Positions 11,059 through 21,908 of a DNA stretch of 64,000 nucleotides are shown here, in pieces (position 1 is the stretch's first letter; each line of letters opens with the position of its first letter). Made by a program: the position numbers and the translations under genes. Origin of the DNA: Hydrangea macrophylla (lineage: Eukaryota; Streptophyta; Magnoliopsida; Cornales; Hydrangeaceae); assembly GCA_033977485.1 (NCBI GenBank), contig CM066984.1:49588600-49652599 (forward strand). The letters are read 5' to 3'. Below the pieces are notes generated by a model, which saw only the letters and a list, made by a program, of their open reading frames with translations, searched no databases and was not told the origin of the DNA.

Positions 11059-11070
11059 GGGGCATACCCC
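11059..11070 (-). other. LINE-D 3' hairpin
   Basis: GGGGTATGCCCC on the element strand: four G-C pairs around TATG, about 60 bases before the poly(A). The same hairpin is near the 3' end of LINE-F, J (TATA loop), K and N, and LINE-H has a one-base-longer variant. Confidence 0.6.
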
Positions 11071-11201
11071 AGGATATACAATAAGGTTGGGAAACAAATC
11101 AAAAACTTGTAGCGAAGAAAGCTACTCACAAAACAAAAGAAAATATGGCGGCCCAAGAAGAAAAGAACAAACAAAGCTGGCCACCCTGAAAAGGCAAGGC
11201 A

Positions 11202-12660
11202 TTAATGCCATTTGCTAATCATAGAATCAAAGTGTCTATGTAAATACCACTTCATCCTAATAAGAGCATGTATCTGGAAGATCAATCTCTTAAGAATTAT
11301 CTCTTTAGGACAAAAAATATGCTTAAAAGATCTATAGTTCCGCTCTCTCCATAAGCCATAGACTGCAACCTCCAGGCAAATTTTAGGGATCACATGCTGC
11401 ATCTTCTTTCCTTTAAGGTTTTGAGCCATCCACAGTATAGTGTCATTCCAGCTATTCCCATTCCATGTAAGCCCACATCTGCCCATAAGGTCCTGCTAAA
11501 TAAAAGTGGAAAATGGACATGAAAAAAACAAGTGAATCATGATTTTCCAAGTGAGAATGGTAAAAAACACAAGCAAGGGGGTCAGGAGTAAAATTAGAAA
11601 TTCTATCATGGGTAGAAAGTCTAGTTTGGACAGCAAGCCAGAGAATAAATTTTTGCCTAGGAGTCCCACCTTGGAACCAAACCAGGTTAGCCCAAGGGAC
11701 AATGGGATGGTGGTCTCTGAGGTGGTTCCAAATGAGGGAAGTATTAAACTCTCCATTCTGAGTAACCAGCCATCTAATAGTATCCTTACTATCCGAGGGA
11801 TTATAAAAAGAAGACAAAGTAGATCGGACTTCATCAAGTTTAATGGAACGGGAACCAGGCCAATCCCACTGCCCTCCTCTAATGATGGCACTAACTTTAG
11901 CATTAATAGGAAGAGCAACATCATAAACAATTCTATTAGTATACTTATCCAAGAGAGGCCCTATAGGGAGCCAATTATCAAACCAGAGAGAAGTGGTTTC
12001 ACCATTACCAATTCTAAAAGTTAATAAAGGTTTCGCAACTTGTCTGAGATTTAATAATTTTCTCCAGTACCAAGAGCATTGGGATGGGAGTTTGACATGC
12101 CAAAAACTTTATTTTTCAACATATAAATATGGACCCAGTTTTTCCAAAGAGAGTTGTTTAAGGGATCTAAAAGTTTTCTAATGTGTTTAAGGTTCAAAAT
12201 AGTATTTGTAAGGAAAACGTCTTTAAAACCCAGCCCTCCTTCTTTTTTTAGGTCTATAGACTTTTTCCCAAGCAACTTTAGTCCCATGGCTATTTTTAGT
12301 GTTACCAGCCCAAAGGAATCTAGACATATTCTGCACCACTTGTTTGAGAACCCCTTTAGGAAGCACAAACATACCAGACCAAAACATTTGGATACCTGAC
12401 AAAACAGAATTAATCAGTTGGGATCTACCAGCATAAGACAAAAATTTAGACTTCCAAGAAAAAACTCTAGCACACATTTTTTGAACTAAGTCCTCACAAT
12501 CTTGTTTTCGAAGTTTGGCAGTGATCAAAGGCACTCCAAGGTATCTAACAGGAAGACTACCCTTAACAAAGTTGAGAGTAGCAAGAATGTTCTCAGTCAT
12601 AACATCATCAACATTAGAGAAGAAAAGACAGCTTTTAGCATTATTAGCTTGGAGACCAGA
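11202..12660 (-). pseudogene. LINE-D ORF2 C-terminal half (broken)
   Basis: Covers the region after the RT catalytic site: LNFVKGSLPVRYLGVPLI, FLSYAGRSQLINSVLSGIQ, LPKGVLKQVVQ, the Trp-rich connection, then zf-RVT. Frameshifts lie near 12245 (a T run), 12105 and 11500. The finger reads CVFYHSHLENHDSL where other copies have CVFCH or CxxC, so the second cysteine is replaced by tyrosine, consistent with a G-to-A change. The C-terminus (VYGLWRERN...MKWYL) ends with a stop at 11202. Confidence 0.8.
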
Positions 12661-12668
12661 AAAAAGGT

Positions 12669-12942
12669 AAAATATAAAACACTCTTGTAGCAGTTTTTAA
12701 TAAGCAGATTATGTGAATGAATATTATTCTTCTCAGAGAGTTCAGTTTTCTCTTCTTGTTTTTGATTGAACAATTCGAACTTATCAAAGGCATTCCCTTT
12801 GTGGCGTTCACACCAAATTTGGGTTCTTGAAACAGGATTTCAACGGGTCTAGATCATCTTTATGGCTTGAATATTGGCTTTCCTGGGTTATTTACAATCT
12901 GATTGTGGGTTCACGGAATATCAATTCCACGGGTTCACATCA
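12669..12942 (+). repeat. Gypsy C 3' LTR, right part
   Basis: Non-coding. Shares AATTCGAACTTATCA and TGTGGCGTTCA with the gypsy G LTR at 15850-15900 and ends with the canonical CA at 12942. The left part of this LTR is separated by LINE-D. Confidence 0.65.
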
Positions 12943-14705
12943 AGCAATGTGACTTAGACCCAGTGGATTCCACAGTTCAAGAGGAATATTATAAATATGT
13001 ACCCAAACAAGGATTGTGGAGACTACTTCTCTGGAAAGAGTGAGGCCAGATTGCCATTTTCTCAAAATAATTGGCTGCCCACTCATATGCCATGGACCAC
13101 CTTCAAGAATAGCCAAACATTCCTCCTCACTATTGAATTTAAAGAAGAAGAAGCCCGAATCAGTAGCAACCATGTCATGCAGGCCCTTCTTTTCCCATAA
13201 TCTTTCAGTAGCATTCTTGACATAGGAGAATGGAATTTTCTTCCCAATGAAGTAACCAACAAGTGTGTTATGCCAAGCATGGTTTCCTTCTATGAACACT
13301 TCCTTTGGAATCCTGAGATGCTTGTTATTAATCCCATCCAAAGGTTTAATATACTTAAGTTTAAATCCTAAAGAGCTCTGCGGGGTAACCAAAGAAGCCT
13401 AAGATTTGGTATGGCTTGGATCAACCAGATTTTGGGTGGGTGGAATTTCAGAGCTTGTTGGTAAAGGTGGACCATTCTGTTTGGAGGAAATAGGAATAGT
13501 AGTGGATGTAGTCATGTTGTTACTAGAGCTAGCCACATGAGTAGCTTTGTTATTCATATTGTGTAATGCTAAAGTTGGGTGTGGGCCCCCATTTGCGTAT
13601 TATTCACTTGAAGAGAGGTAGATTTATACATCTTAGTTGAGTGATTAATAGGCATACCTCCGGATTTTATGGGTAAAGGACAATTGCCCATGTGACTAAT
13701 TGTTGAGGTTGTAGCGATAGCAGGATAAATGACAAGGCCTATGTGGGTAGGTGCCATGGACATTGCGTCGGATAAAGAGGGAAAGTGGGGCCTGCCCATG
13801 TGCTTGTCAACTAGTTGCAGCTCACTCTCTGAATGACCAAACTGCCCTAATGTAGAGGCTGCACCTGCCGCAATAGAGCTTGCATCAGTACTTGTGCCCA
13901 CATCTTTGTGTGTTTGGCCAGTATTTCCAGCTTGCACTTCACTGCCAAGCACATTTAGTGCACCACTTACTAGGATCTTAGCTGGGCAAGTGGCAGACAA
14001 GCCGCCGGGTTTTGCGGGTACAACACTGTGATTTTTAGAAACTTGTAAGTCTTTTGACTCCAGCAAGTTACCCTTGGGGTTCCCTGCGTGAGCTCCACTC
14101 CCAAAAGAAGACATGGTCCCTGAAATTCTGGAAAAAGTTGTACCAGCCATGTGACAACCATTAGCGTTGGACAGCTTTGGATAAATCAAAATGTGACCAT
14201 TGGTGGCAATTGGCATTGGCGCTGCAGTACACTGTCACCAAACACTTTGGAATTAGGAACTGCTGCATCCATCGGATCAAACTCAAGGAATTTATCTTGT
14301 TTCCTAGTTGAAACATCCAAACTGCATCACTGTTCATTCCCAGAGCCGATACCAATGGAGTTGGATTTAAGCTTCAAAATTTCTTTTTCCAGCTCAGCTA
14401 TACACTTTAGGGGATCCACATTTTCCATTTGTTCATCAGTTTCCATTTCCTTAACTTCTTCGGTAAAGTTCTTCCCATAATTTTGACTCTCCTTAGAAAG
14501 CACAATGACTTCATCATTGGTCAATCCAACCACTTCAGACTGAGAAGGGTTAGAAATAATGAAGCCCTGAACAGGAAACTCTTCTTCACTCACACCTATA
14601 CTAGAAGTAGGCTTTTTCCTCCTGAGGATTTCATTCGAATCCTGAAGGGATTTAAAAGGGATTTCTTTAATAGACCTTCCACTCTCAAGAACACCTTGGA
14701 ACCAA
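12943..14705 (-). pseudogene. LINE-E ORF1 remnant
   Basis: Minus-strand ORF1 pseudogene. From N- to C-terminus: FKSLQDSNEILRRKK, GFIISNPSQSEVVGLTNDE (about 14510-14580), a coiled coil IAELEKEILKLK, a low-complexity centre (open frame 13569-14216), then the DUF4283-type domain (12940-13392) with WHNTLVGYFIGKKIP and VWVHIYNIPLELW. It stops at GLSHIA, where gypsy C inserted; the zinc knuckle lies left of the window. A Trp codon in the ASLV region has become TAG at about 13400. The 5' side ends near 14705, before recognisable start sequence. Confidence 0.82.
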
Positions 14706-14862
14706 TAGAGCGAGCGCTTGAGACTCGCGCACTCAAGAAAGTACGAGCGCTCAGGCTTGTTACTTCTAGAATTCTAATGTGCAACTAAGGATAAGTCCTA
14801 TTGCACATAGATAATCATATAAAATGCACATATAAGCATGTACTATCAATGTAACTAGTGAG
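14706..14862. repeat. Target of solo LTR T, left arm
   Basis: Non-coding flank of T, containing GAGCGAGCGCTTGAG, CGAGCGCTCAGGCTTG and GCATGTACTATCAATGTAACT. It ends in GTGAG (14858-14862), which is repeated at 55950-55954 after T. Read against the reverse complement of the right arm (55955-56175), the order of motifs is similar, so this may be one arm of an inverted-repeat element. I do not recognise the family. Confidence 0.45.
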
Positions 14863-15440
14863 TGTAGACACCCCATTTTCTCGGCTATCAAATTTAGGAG
14901 ACCCATAGCTTGGTGGTTCATGATGATTGAAAAAGACTCAAAAGGACTCCTAGAAGTCAGTTCTATCTCTTAAAATGCTTGGATAGTGGTACAAATGACC
15001 AAAATGACCTTGAAAACCCAAACACTCCCAAATTTGGATTGAAAGTTCTGGAAACACGTTACGTCATAAGAAAAGTAATAAAATGAGTTTTAAAGTAAAA
15101 TTAGATGAAATCGTCAACTCCCAAATGCCCCCCAAAAGTCCCAGAAGTTCCCAAAAAGTTTCCATTGATCGACTTGACCAAGGTTTGACCAGGGTTTGAT
15201 TAAAATCATCCGAATTTGCCCAAAATTTCCAAGATCACCCAAGATTGTGTGAAAAAGCACTAAACAAGTTTTAAAAGAAAATCGGACAAAAACGTCAACT
15301 CTTGGGAGCTCCTAGAGGTTCCCAGAAGTTCGTGGACGTCCCTAGATTGACCTAAAAGTTGACTCAGAAACTGGAGCATCGTATCATTTTTCAAACATTT
15401 TTTTATGGATACTAGAGGTCTATAGCACATAATTTTTTAT
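14863..15440 (+). repeat. Solo LTR T, first piece
   Basis: Non-coding, starting TGTAGACACCCC. It has an imperfect internal repeat: a segment with CGTCAACTCCC...CCCAGAAGTTC near 15110-15160 and a second with CGTCAACTCTTGGG...CCCAGAAGTTCG near 15290-15340. No open frame of note. Confidence 0.6.
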
Positions 15441-15446
15441 GAGAAC

Positions 15447-15650
15447 ATGGCGGCTAGCACAAGGTGGAATGCGGACCCGAACCACGTGCCAATTGGTCCG
15501 GTTACAAGGGCGCGAGCAAAGCGGTTCAAGGACAATCTCAATGGGCTGGTTCAACAAATTTGGGTTGAGACTAATCTGAGTGGCCCAAAGGAGGATACTA
15601 GTGATCCACAAGGCTGGGTTGTCCATGATTCAAGCTCTAGAATAAATTAT
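15447..15650 (+). pseudogene. Gypsy G pol C-terminus
   Basis: Short stretch reading ADPNHVPIGPVTRARAKRF...NGLVQQIW and ending near 15650. This is the tail of a Ty3/gypsy polyprotein after the integrase. Nothing upstream of it remains, so it is a relic. Confidence 0.6.
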
Positions 15651-15659
15651 AGGCTTGCA

Positions 15660-16071
15660 TGCCAACTTAGGGATTTTTTATATTCATTAGTTTCCTTTTA
15701 TTTTAGTTTTGGGATGAATTATATTGGACCATAATATTTCGTAGGCTTAAAAGGGCCCAACTTTAAGCCTCAGCTATTTAAACAGTTTTAGGGTTTGTAA
15801 TATTCAGTTTTGATCATTAATAATATTGTGAGAGTTTTCTCTTTGGTTCTTTGAAGAACTATTCGAACTTATCAGATTTACTCTGTGGCGTTCATACCTG
15901 GACTTATCAATCGAGTTTTCCATCCTTGATTGTGGCGTCTTCATCCTTTATACCAAGGTTCGCATCTGTTATAGGTGTTGGGTCGCGGTTTCCATTGAAT
16001 CTGACAGTAGAACGGTCCGAGACATTAATCGTGTTACGGGTTTCGTCACATTATTGGCGGGGTTCGTATCA
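15660..16071 (+). repeat. Gypsy G 3' LTR region
   Basis: Non-coding. Contains ACTATTCGAACTTATCAG and CTGTGGCGTTCATACC, matching the gypsy C LTR. The right end is CA at 16071; the left end is not defined. Confidence 0.55.
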
Positions 16072-16170
16072 ATTTTTGGATCTAAAATGAATCTATTATG
16101 AATTTTTTTTTTTTTCGGAAAAGGGTTAATCAATAAAAAGAAAAGCCAAACGGCACTATACAAAATACAA

Positions 16171-16182
16171 GGGGCATACCCC
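16171..16182 (-). other. LINE-F 3' hairpin
   Basis: GGGGTATGCCCC on the element strand, about 60 bases before the poly(A); identical to LINE-D, K and N. Confidence 0.6.
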
Positions 16183-16381
16183 AGGGTGTACAATCAGCGC
16201 ATGAAAATGGCAACTGGAAAAGCAACAAGGGATGGAGGGTTACCAAAGGCTAGCCAAGATAAGACCCATCACCAAGAACAGCAAAATCAAAAGCCAAAAG
16301 AAAAAAGAGCACATGGGGTCACAAGCCCAAAAGTTGATAAAACATAGCAGTTAGCCTAACAAAACTCCCAACTAAATTCCC

Positions 16382-19262
16382 TTAAGTAGTAAATATCCAT
16401 CTATCAATATACTGGGGAAGATGAGGGTCATTCTTCCACTTTATTTGAATTTGTTGGGAAACTTGGAGACAAATCTCTTGAAATATTCTTTCCTTGGGTT
16501 TAGCTCCAGAGTTGAAGCTTCGAGTATTTCTCTCCTTCCAAATGCTATAAACAGTTAAACCTAGGCACATTCTAGGAAGAATATGCCTAGGGGTTTGCCC
16601 TTTCCACTTGTCTGCTGTCCATAGCACAAGAGCATCCCAAGAGGTGTTTGCAAATAAAATTCCCAGCCTATTAAGAACTCCCTGCCATACAAAGGAAGTA
16701 TATGAGCAATTAAAAAACAAGTGGTCATGAGATTCCAAGTTTTTGTGGCAAAAAACGCACGCTAAAGGGCCCGGTGTGTATGAATAGATTCTATCATGGG
16801 TAGATAGCCTATGAAGAGTAGCTAACCATAATATAAAACTATGCCGTGGGATGTTTCCCGGGAACCATATGAGGCAATGCCAAGGGACTTCGGGAAATTG
16901 AGTTCTGACATGTTCCCAAGTTTTTGCCGTAGAAAAAATTTTGTTTGGAGAAGGTAACCATTGGGTTACATCATTGGAAAATGACGGAGGGGGTAGTGAA
17001 TGTAATTGGCCTCTTATTTCCATCAAGTCAATCGTATTAGTAAGCGGCCAATTCCATTCTCTTCCATCAATAACATCGGAAACTTTAGCATTAAAAGGGA
17101 GAGCGGCATCGTATTGGACACGGATCCCATATTTATCCAATAAGGGGCCCGTGGGGTGCCAATTGTCATACCAAAGGTAGGTGCCACAACCATTACCAAT
17201 CCGATGTTTGAGCATAGGTCTAGCCATAGACCTAAGGTTAAGGAGTTTACTCCAGTACCAAGAACATTGGGAGGGGGCCTTAACTTGCCAAAAACTATTT
17301 CCTTTTAACATGTAAGTGTATATCCAATCCACCCATAGTGATTGATTCTTTAAGGTGAAAATAGACCAAATGTGTTTGAGATTTAAAATATAGTTCAACT
17401 GAGTAAGGTTTTTAAGGCCAAGTCCCCCTTCCTTCTTAGGTCTACAGACTAAGTCCCAAGCTACTTTGGCGCCATGGGCCTTATCCGTTCCCCCTGTCCA
17501 TAGAAATCTACACAAAAGGCTATCAATATGCTTTAAAACACTTTTGGGAAGAATAAACATAGCAGTCCAATAGTTTTGTATTCCTGCAAGAACAGATTGA
17601 ATGAGTTGTAATCTGCCAGCATAAGAGAGGAATTTGGCAGTCCAAGAAGTAACCCTCGAGCTAATTTTGTGAATTAGGTCATCGCAATCGCCCTTCTTTA
17701 ATTTAGTAGTGATTAGGGGAACACCAAGGTATTTCATTGGGAGGGATCCGCGGGAAAAGGGAAGAATTTGACAAATAGCATTAGAAATGTTTTCCTCCAA
17801 CCCTGCAATAAACAAACAACTCTTGCTAGCATTAGCTTGTAAGCCAGTGAGTTCATAAAATTGATGCATAGTGTTAGCCATAACCATTGCAGAGTTCGCA
17901 TCACCATAGAAAAATAAGAGCAGATCATCGGCAAAACAAAGGTGAGAAATTTTGAGTTTATCACATCTCCAGTGGTATTTAAATTGGGCAGATCTATTAA
18001 TGTTATGATTAATCAGTTGGCTAAGGGTGTCCATGACAAGAACAAAAAGATAGGGAGACATTGGGTCCCCCTGTCTAAGACCTTTAGCACCCTCAAAGTA
18101 CCCAATAGATTCCCCATTAAAATTGATAGAGTACTTAGGACTAGTTACACAAGCTCTAATCCAGCCTTGCATCTTGGGAGGGAAACCTAGCACATCAAGA
18201 AGATCAAGTAGAAATTCCCAACTCACACTATCATAAGCTTTCATGAGGTCCACCTTTGCCGCGGCTCGGGGATGGCCTGAAGGCTTATGATAGTCCCTCA
18301 TGAGATCCTGGGCAAGAAGCACATTGTCACTAATTTTCCTACCTTTAATAAAGGCAGATTGAGCATTGTCAACAAGAGAAGGTAAAAGTTTTTGAAGCCT
18401 CTTGGAGATAATTTTGGAGATGCATTTGTAGATAGTATTGCAACACGAGATGGGCCTATAGTCACTCATCCTAGAGGGATTAGGAACTTTGGGGATGAGG
18501 GCTATAATGGTAGCATTAGACTCTTTTAAGATTTGTCCTGAAACAAAGAACTCTTTAATAGCCTCAGTAACTAAGTGTCCAGTAGTTGCCCAAGTTGTCT
18601 TAAAAAAGTGAGCGTTATAGCCATCTGGACCTGGAGCTTTGTTACTGTGAATACTAAACAGAGCCTCTTTTATGTCCTCATCAGTAGGAATTTCATCCAT
18701 AAAGTTATAAAGGTCCAAAGGAATACGTTTATGGATAATTTTCCTCAGCTCAGTAATACCAGGGTAGGGATTAGAGGCAGGGGTGCCCAGCATGGATTTA
18801 AAATATCGAATGGCTTCGGCTTGGGTTTCCTCCTCATTAGTACTCTTAGTACCATCTGGCTTAAAGAGGGACACAATCCTTTTATGGTTTCTACGATTCT
18901 TCACATGGTTATGAAAATAGGCCGTATTCTTATCCCCGGCATCAAGCCATTGTATTCGAGATTTCTGTCTAACAGTCTCTTCTTCTATGTGAATGGCTTG
19001 TAAGAAAACACTCATAAGCTCTTTTTCAAGGACTCTAAGGGAAATATCACAAGATTTCTCATCAAGTTGTCTTTGACAAGCCCAAAGATCTTCCCGGGCT
19101 TTGTTAGCTAGAAGTCTTTCCTTTCCCAGAAAACCTTTGGTTAATTTTTTCAAATCCCCTTTAAGATTTTTAAGGGTGTGGAATAATTGAAATTGAATGG
19201 TACCATCAAAATTCCTAGCCCAAGCAGTGCCAACAGTGGCATCAAACTCTTCTAATTCCGTC
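16382..19262 (-). CDS. LINE-F ORF2, RT and zf-RVT, no endonuclease
   Basis: Open frame of about 960 codons with no stop. Present: SRIQWLDAGDKNTAYF, KAPGPDGYNAHFFK, IALIPKVPNPSRM, YRPISCCNTIYKC, QSAFIKGRKISDNV, KVDLMKAYDSVSWEF, GLRQGDPMSPYLF, CFADDLLLFF (catalytic FADD), MKYLGVPLITTK and the zf-RVT finger CVFCHKNLESHDHLFFNC; it ends ...YIDRWIFTT. The open frame runs on to 19321, but the first 20 or so residues (KSFVVFVIKADL) look like flanking DNA. The endonuclease (about 240 residues) is missing, so this copy could not nick DNA by itself, and no promoter of its own is seen. Confidence 0.85.
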
Positions 19263-19688
19263 CTGAAGATGAAAAAGGCGATCAAATCGGCTTTTATCAC
19301 AAATACCACAAAACTTTTCAAAATGACATATCGACAAACTATTAGTTATGTAAAGTAGACTCTATTACCTTTCCAACGGTATATTACAAGCTCAGTTTAG
19401 AGTTTATATGCATTTTTTGTGAATTTTGGACGAAATAGGGCCTTTTCGCGAATACTGGAACCTCTAGTGGCCTAAATGCAATTTCTAGATCATCTGAGGA
19501 GCAGTGCCTCCATAGCATAGGCATAGTGCCACTGCAGCGGCACTCTTCCCCACAACTCCCACTTTTTTAATTTTAATTTGGGGGTCCAAATTAAATAATT
19601 GAAAGCCAAAACGATGTAGTTGCTTTATTCACAGATGTTTGGGACCAATGGGAGCACTTTTTAAATCCCAAACTCTCCCCTAAATTGG

Positions 19689-19697
19689 CTTATATAA
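19689..19697 (+). promoter_or_regulatory. TATA-like box of LTR T
   Basis: TTATATAAA followed by a C-rich run and a transcript-leader-like purine stretch. Position inside an LTR supports a promoter role; this is inferred. Confidence 0.45.
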
Positions 19698-21701
19698 ACC
19701 CCCCTTGCTCTTCATTTTGTGAGGGGGGCCATGTGCAAAGCTTAAGAAAGTTGTAGAAAGAAAGAGAGATAGAGATAGAGTTATAAGTAAGAAAGTAAGC
19801 TTTAGCTACTGTTTTTCTATAGAAAGTGAGTTACAAACTCAAGTTCGTCCAGTACAACTCTTCATTTCTTTCATTCAATACCCTCCAACCACCATTTTTG
19901 AGTATTTATGAGCTAGGAATATACTTCCATGTCCAAGTGTCACCACATATGAGTGAAGCACCAAGCTACAAGTCCAATATCTCAATGATTATCATTTATT
20001 GATTGCTATTGATTGCTTGCTTACTTTAATGTTTATCTCTCTTTACCTCATTTTTTTTTTATTTTTCTTTGATAATTTACTTGTTCATCTTCATCTAGAT
20101 GATGATATATTGTTTGGAGGGAGTGAATCCTTATGGATAGTAGCTATTGACTTCAAAAACATACTAAATAGATAATGATCTTGACTTCATATACATTCCT
20201 ATGTATTCTTGAAGTTATGATAAAAAATAAACAATGTCTTGCAAATAACTTTGGATGTTCTTGCTATGAGTTTGATATTGATATTCTATATGGTTATAAT
20301 TTCCATTTAAGTGCTGGAAATACACTCTCAAAACCCCTCATTTTGATTTCAAGAAATAAAACATTTGTTTTCCCAAAATCTTCAAAATAGTGAGTTGTTC
20401 AACTTAAAAATACCATTCTGAGTTTAATAGTCAATGGATGATTGCAATACCACTTAGGAAGTCTTCCTAACTCATTAGAAAATGTTCATGATTTTTGGAT
20501 GAATTTTATAACACTTGGAAGGGTTCCATTTTGACCCAAACATTCTTTCCAAACATTCTATTTTTTCTATCACAGCAGCTTAGTTGACTTATAACTTGTT
20601 TTACAAAAAACTTTTTGAAAACAAGTGGTCCCAATCCATTTTTCACTTGAACTTCAGTGTCTTACGGAACTTTCTATATAATATGGGCCTCCAAATGTTT
20701 TTTTTTTCATTTTCAAAGATGTTTCTACATTTCAGTCGACAGTACGAATTCTGTTTCTAAGTAACCTCTCTTATTTATATGATTTCTCTCAATCTACGAC
20801 TTCACTCTTGATTTGACTTTTTTTTTTGTGTTCTAGACATAGCAAGGATGATCTCCATAAAATTTCATGAATTCAAAACATTCAGAAAAGCTTTTCTCAA
20901 ATCTTTTTCATTTTTCTAAAAAAAATTCGAGGTTTGAGCGTCTTCCCTAGTTAATTCCAGTAGCTTCCTAGCCTCACTTTTCCATTTTTTACAAACCCAG
21001 TTCACTGTTTTATCTACTACTCACAGCACGCATGTTTTACTTTTATTCTTTGATTAGATTTTCATATGCATTCTAAATTAGTTCATATCTTAGGAAGTTG
21101 TTCATACTACTTATGTGCATATCCTACAATGATATTCTTCATGCACACTTCATGGTCTCAAGTCACTTTAGAAACCCATGAACACAAACACACTATAGCT
21201 TCGCACATTCTAGGACCACACATTGCATCCATGCAAGATTTGGGGTTTTTGTGACTCCTAAGCTAAGAAGATTATTAGGAATGAAGTTGATCACCAGTTC
21301 ATGCTTCTCCCTCGATTAAATCTTCCTTTCTCATCTATCTCGGGGATTGAGAAGTCTTCTTTTCTCAAGAATCAACATGCATACATACTAGTTTGCTAAT
21401 CATGTCTTATTTTCTTTGATTACTTGTTTCAAGAATAATTCATGTCCCCCCTCTTAGATTAGGAAAACTTGATTACTTGATATGTGATTAGACGATTTTT
21501 CCTAAGTTTGTTTCGTGTGATCTTTCACCATGAATTGTGTGATACTTGGCTTAGATCTTATGAATGATATTTTATCTTTAGATCTTCCATTTCAAGTTTC
21601 TTATGTGATGTAATATACTTATCATAATATTAACTGTCGAACCAAGCATAGTACAAGATAAATATTTGGATGCTAATTGAGGCCTGTCGAGAGATAAGGC
21701 G

Positions 21702-21716
21702 AGTTAAGGGTGTTTT
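21702..21716. repeat. LINE-H target-site duplication, left
   Basis: AGTTAAGGGTGTTTT, exact match to 24570-24584. Its last four T bases merge with the poly(T) of the element. Confidence 0.85.
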
Positions 21717-21753
21717 TTTTTTTTCGGAAAAAGGGTGAATAAATTCCAAAAAA

Positions 21754-21766
21754 GGGGCCATACCCC
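21754..21766 (-). other. LINE-H 3' hairpin variant
   Basis: GGGGTATGGCCCC on the element strand. The second palindrome present in LINE-K (TGTACA...TGTACA) is missing and the tail TTTTTTTGGAATTTATTCACC follows directly. Confidence 0.55.
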
Positions 21767-21908
21767 AGGATATTACAGAAAGCTCAAAAACAAGTTATGA
21801 CTGTGAGAACAAACATGGAAATGAAGCAAACAAGCATAACAAAAACCTAGAATTGAACACAACCCAAACATGGCCCACACTTGGCACAAATCCAATCAGC
21901 AGCTAAGC

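Larger units (their letters stand above)
10995..12668 (-). mobile_element. LINE-D, 5'-truncated LINE inside gypsy C
   Basis: Minus-strand LINE whose 3' end is at 10995-11005 (poly(T) on the plus strand followed by the family tail CTTCGAAAAAG..., TTCCAAAAAAAGGGC). The 3' hairpin GGGGTATGCCCC is at 11059-11070. The 5' end is truncated within ORF2 at about 12660-12675, where gypsy LTR sequence resumes. I see no convincing target-site duplication. Confidence 0.82.
8487..12942 (+). mobile_element. Gypsy C, Ty3/gypsy fragment with 3' LTR, inserted in LINE-E
   Basis: Plus-strand Ty3/gypsy element lacking its 5' part, which is displaced beyond the window by LINE-B. Internal pol runs to 10915, followed by the start of the 3' end region to about 10994. 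LINE-D interrupts it, and LTR sequence resumes at about 12670 and ends ...TTCACATCA at 12942. The next base is coding sequence of LINE-E ORF1, so C lies inside LINE-E in the opposite direction. Its LTR end resembles that of gypsy G (both contain TTCGAACTTATCA...TGTGGCGTTCA). Lineage within Ty3/gypsy is not assigned. Confidence 0.82.
15441..16071 (+). mobile_element. Gypsy G, 3' fragment (pol end and 3' LTR)
   Basis: A gypsy fragment without its 5' part. Coding similarity starts at about 15447 and the LTR-like region ends GGTTCGTATCA at 16071. It is related to gypsy C by the pol C-terminus (GPVTRARAKRF against GPITRSRA) and by LTR motifs. Left junction with T is approximate. Confidence 0.65.
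16103..19262 (-). mobile_element. LINE-F, 5'-truncated LINE without endonuclease
   Basis: Minus-strand LINE. Poly(T) at 16103-16115 marks the 3' end, followed by the family tail (CGGAAAAGGG) and the hairpin at 16171-16182. The 5' end is cut between the endonuclease and RT domains at about 19240-19275. Target-site duplication not found. Its long open frame suggests a young insertion. Confidence 0.82.
19263..21716 (+). repeat. Solo LTR T, central piece with candidate promoter
   Basis: About 2.45 kb without a credible gene; the open frames at 20175-20390 and 21066-21254 are short and unlike any protein I know. A TATA-like GGCTTATATAAACC lies at about 19686-19699, followed by a purine-rich GAAAGAAAGAGAGATAG stretch, which fits an LTR promoter and leader. 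The remainder is AT-rich. The segment ends with the left copy of the LINE-H target duplication. Confidence 0.55.

Noticed and set aside
10995..12668. Target-site duplication for LINE-D
   Set aside because: Sequences left of the poly(T) (GGGCCCTAGGGTTT) and right of the 5' end (AAAAAAGGTAAAATAT) do not match.
19263..19321. First 20 or so codons of the long LINE-F frame as a real N-terminus
   Set aside because: No similarity to other LINE copies; chance extension of the open frame into flanking LTR T sequence.
20175..20390. Small 71-codon frame in the 19.3-21.7 kb region as a host gene
   Set aside because: AT-rich, Cys/Phe/Tyr/Ile-rich translation, no recognisable motif, and enclosed by LTR T pieces.
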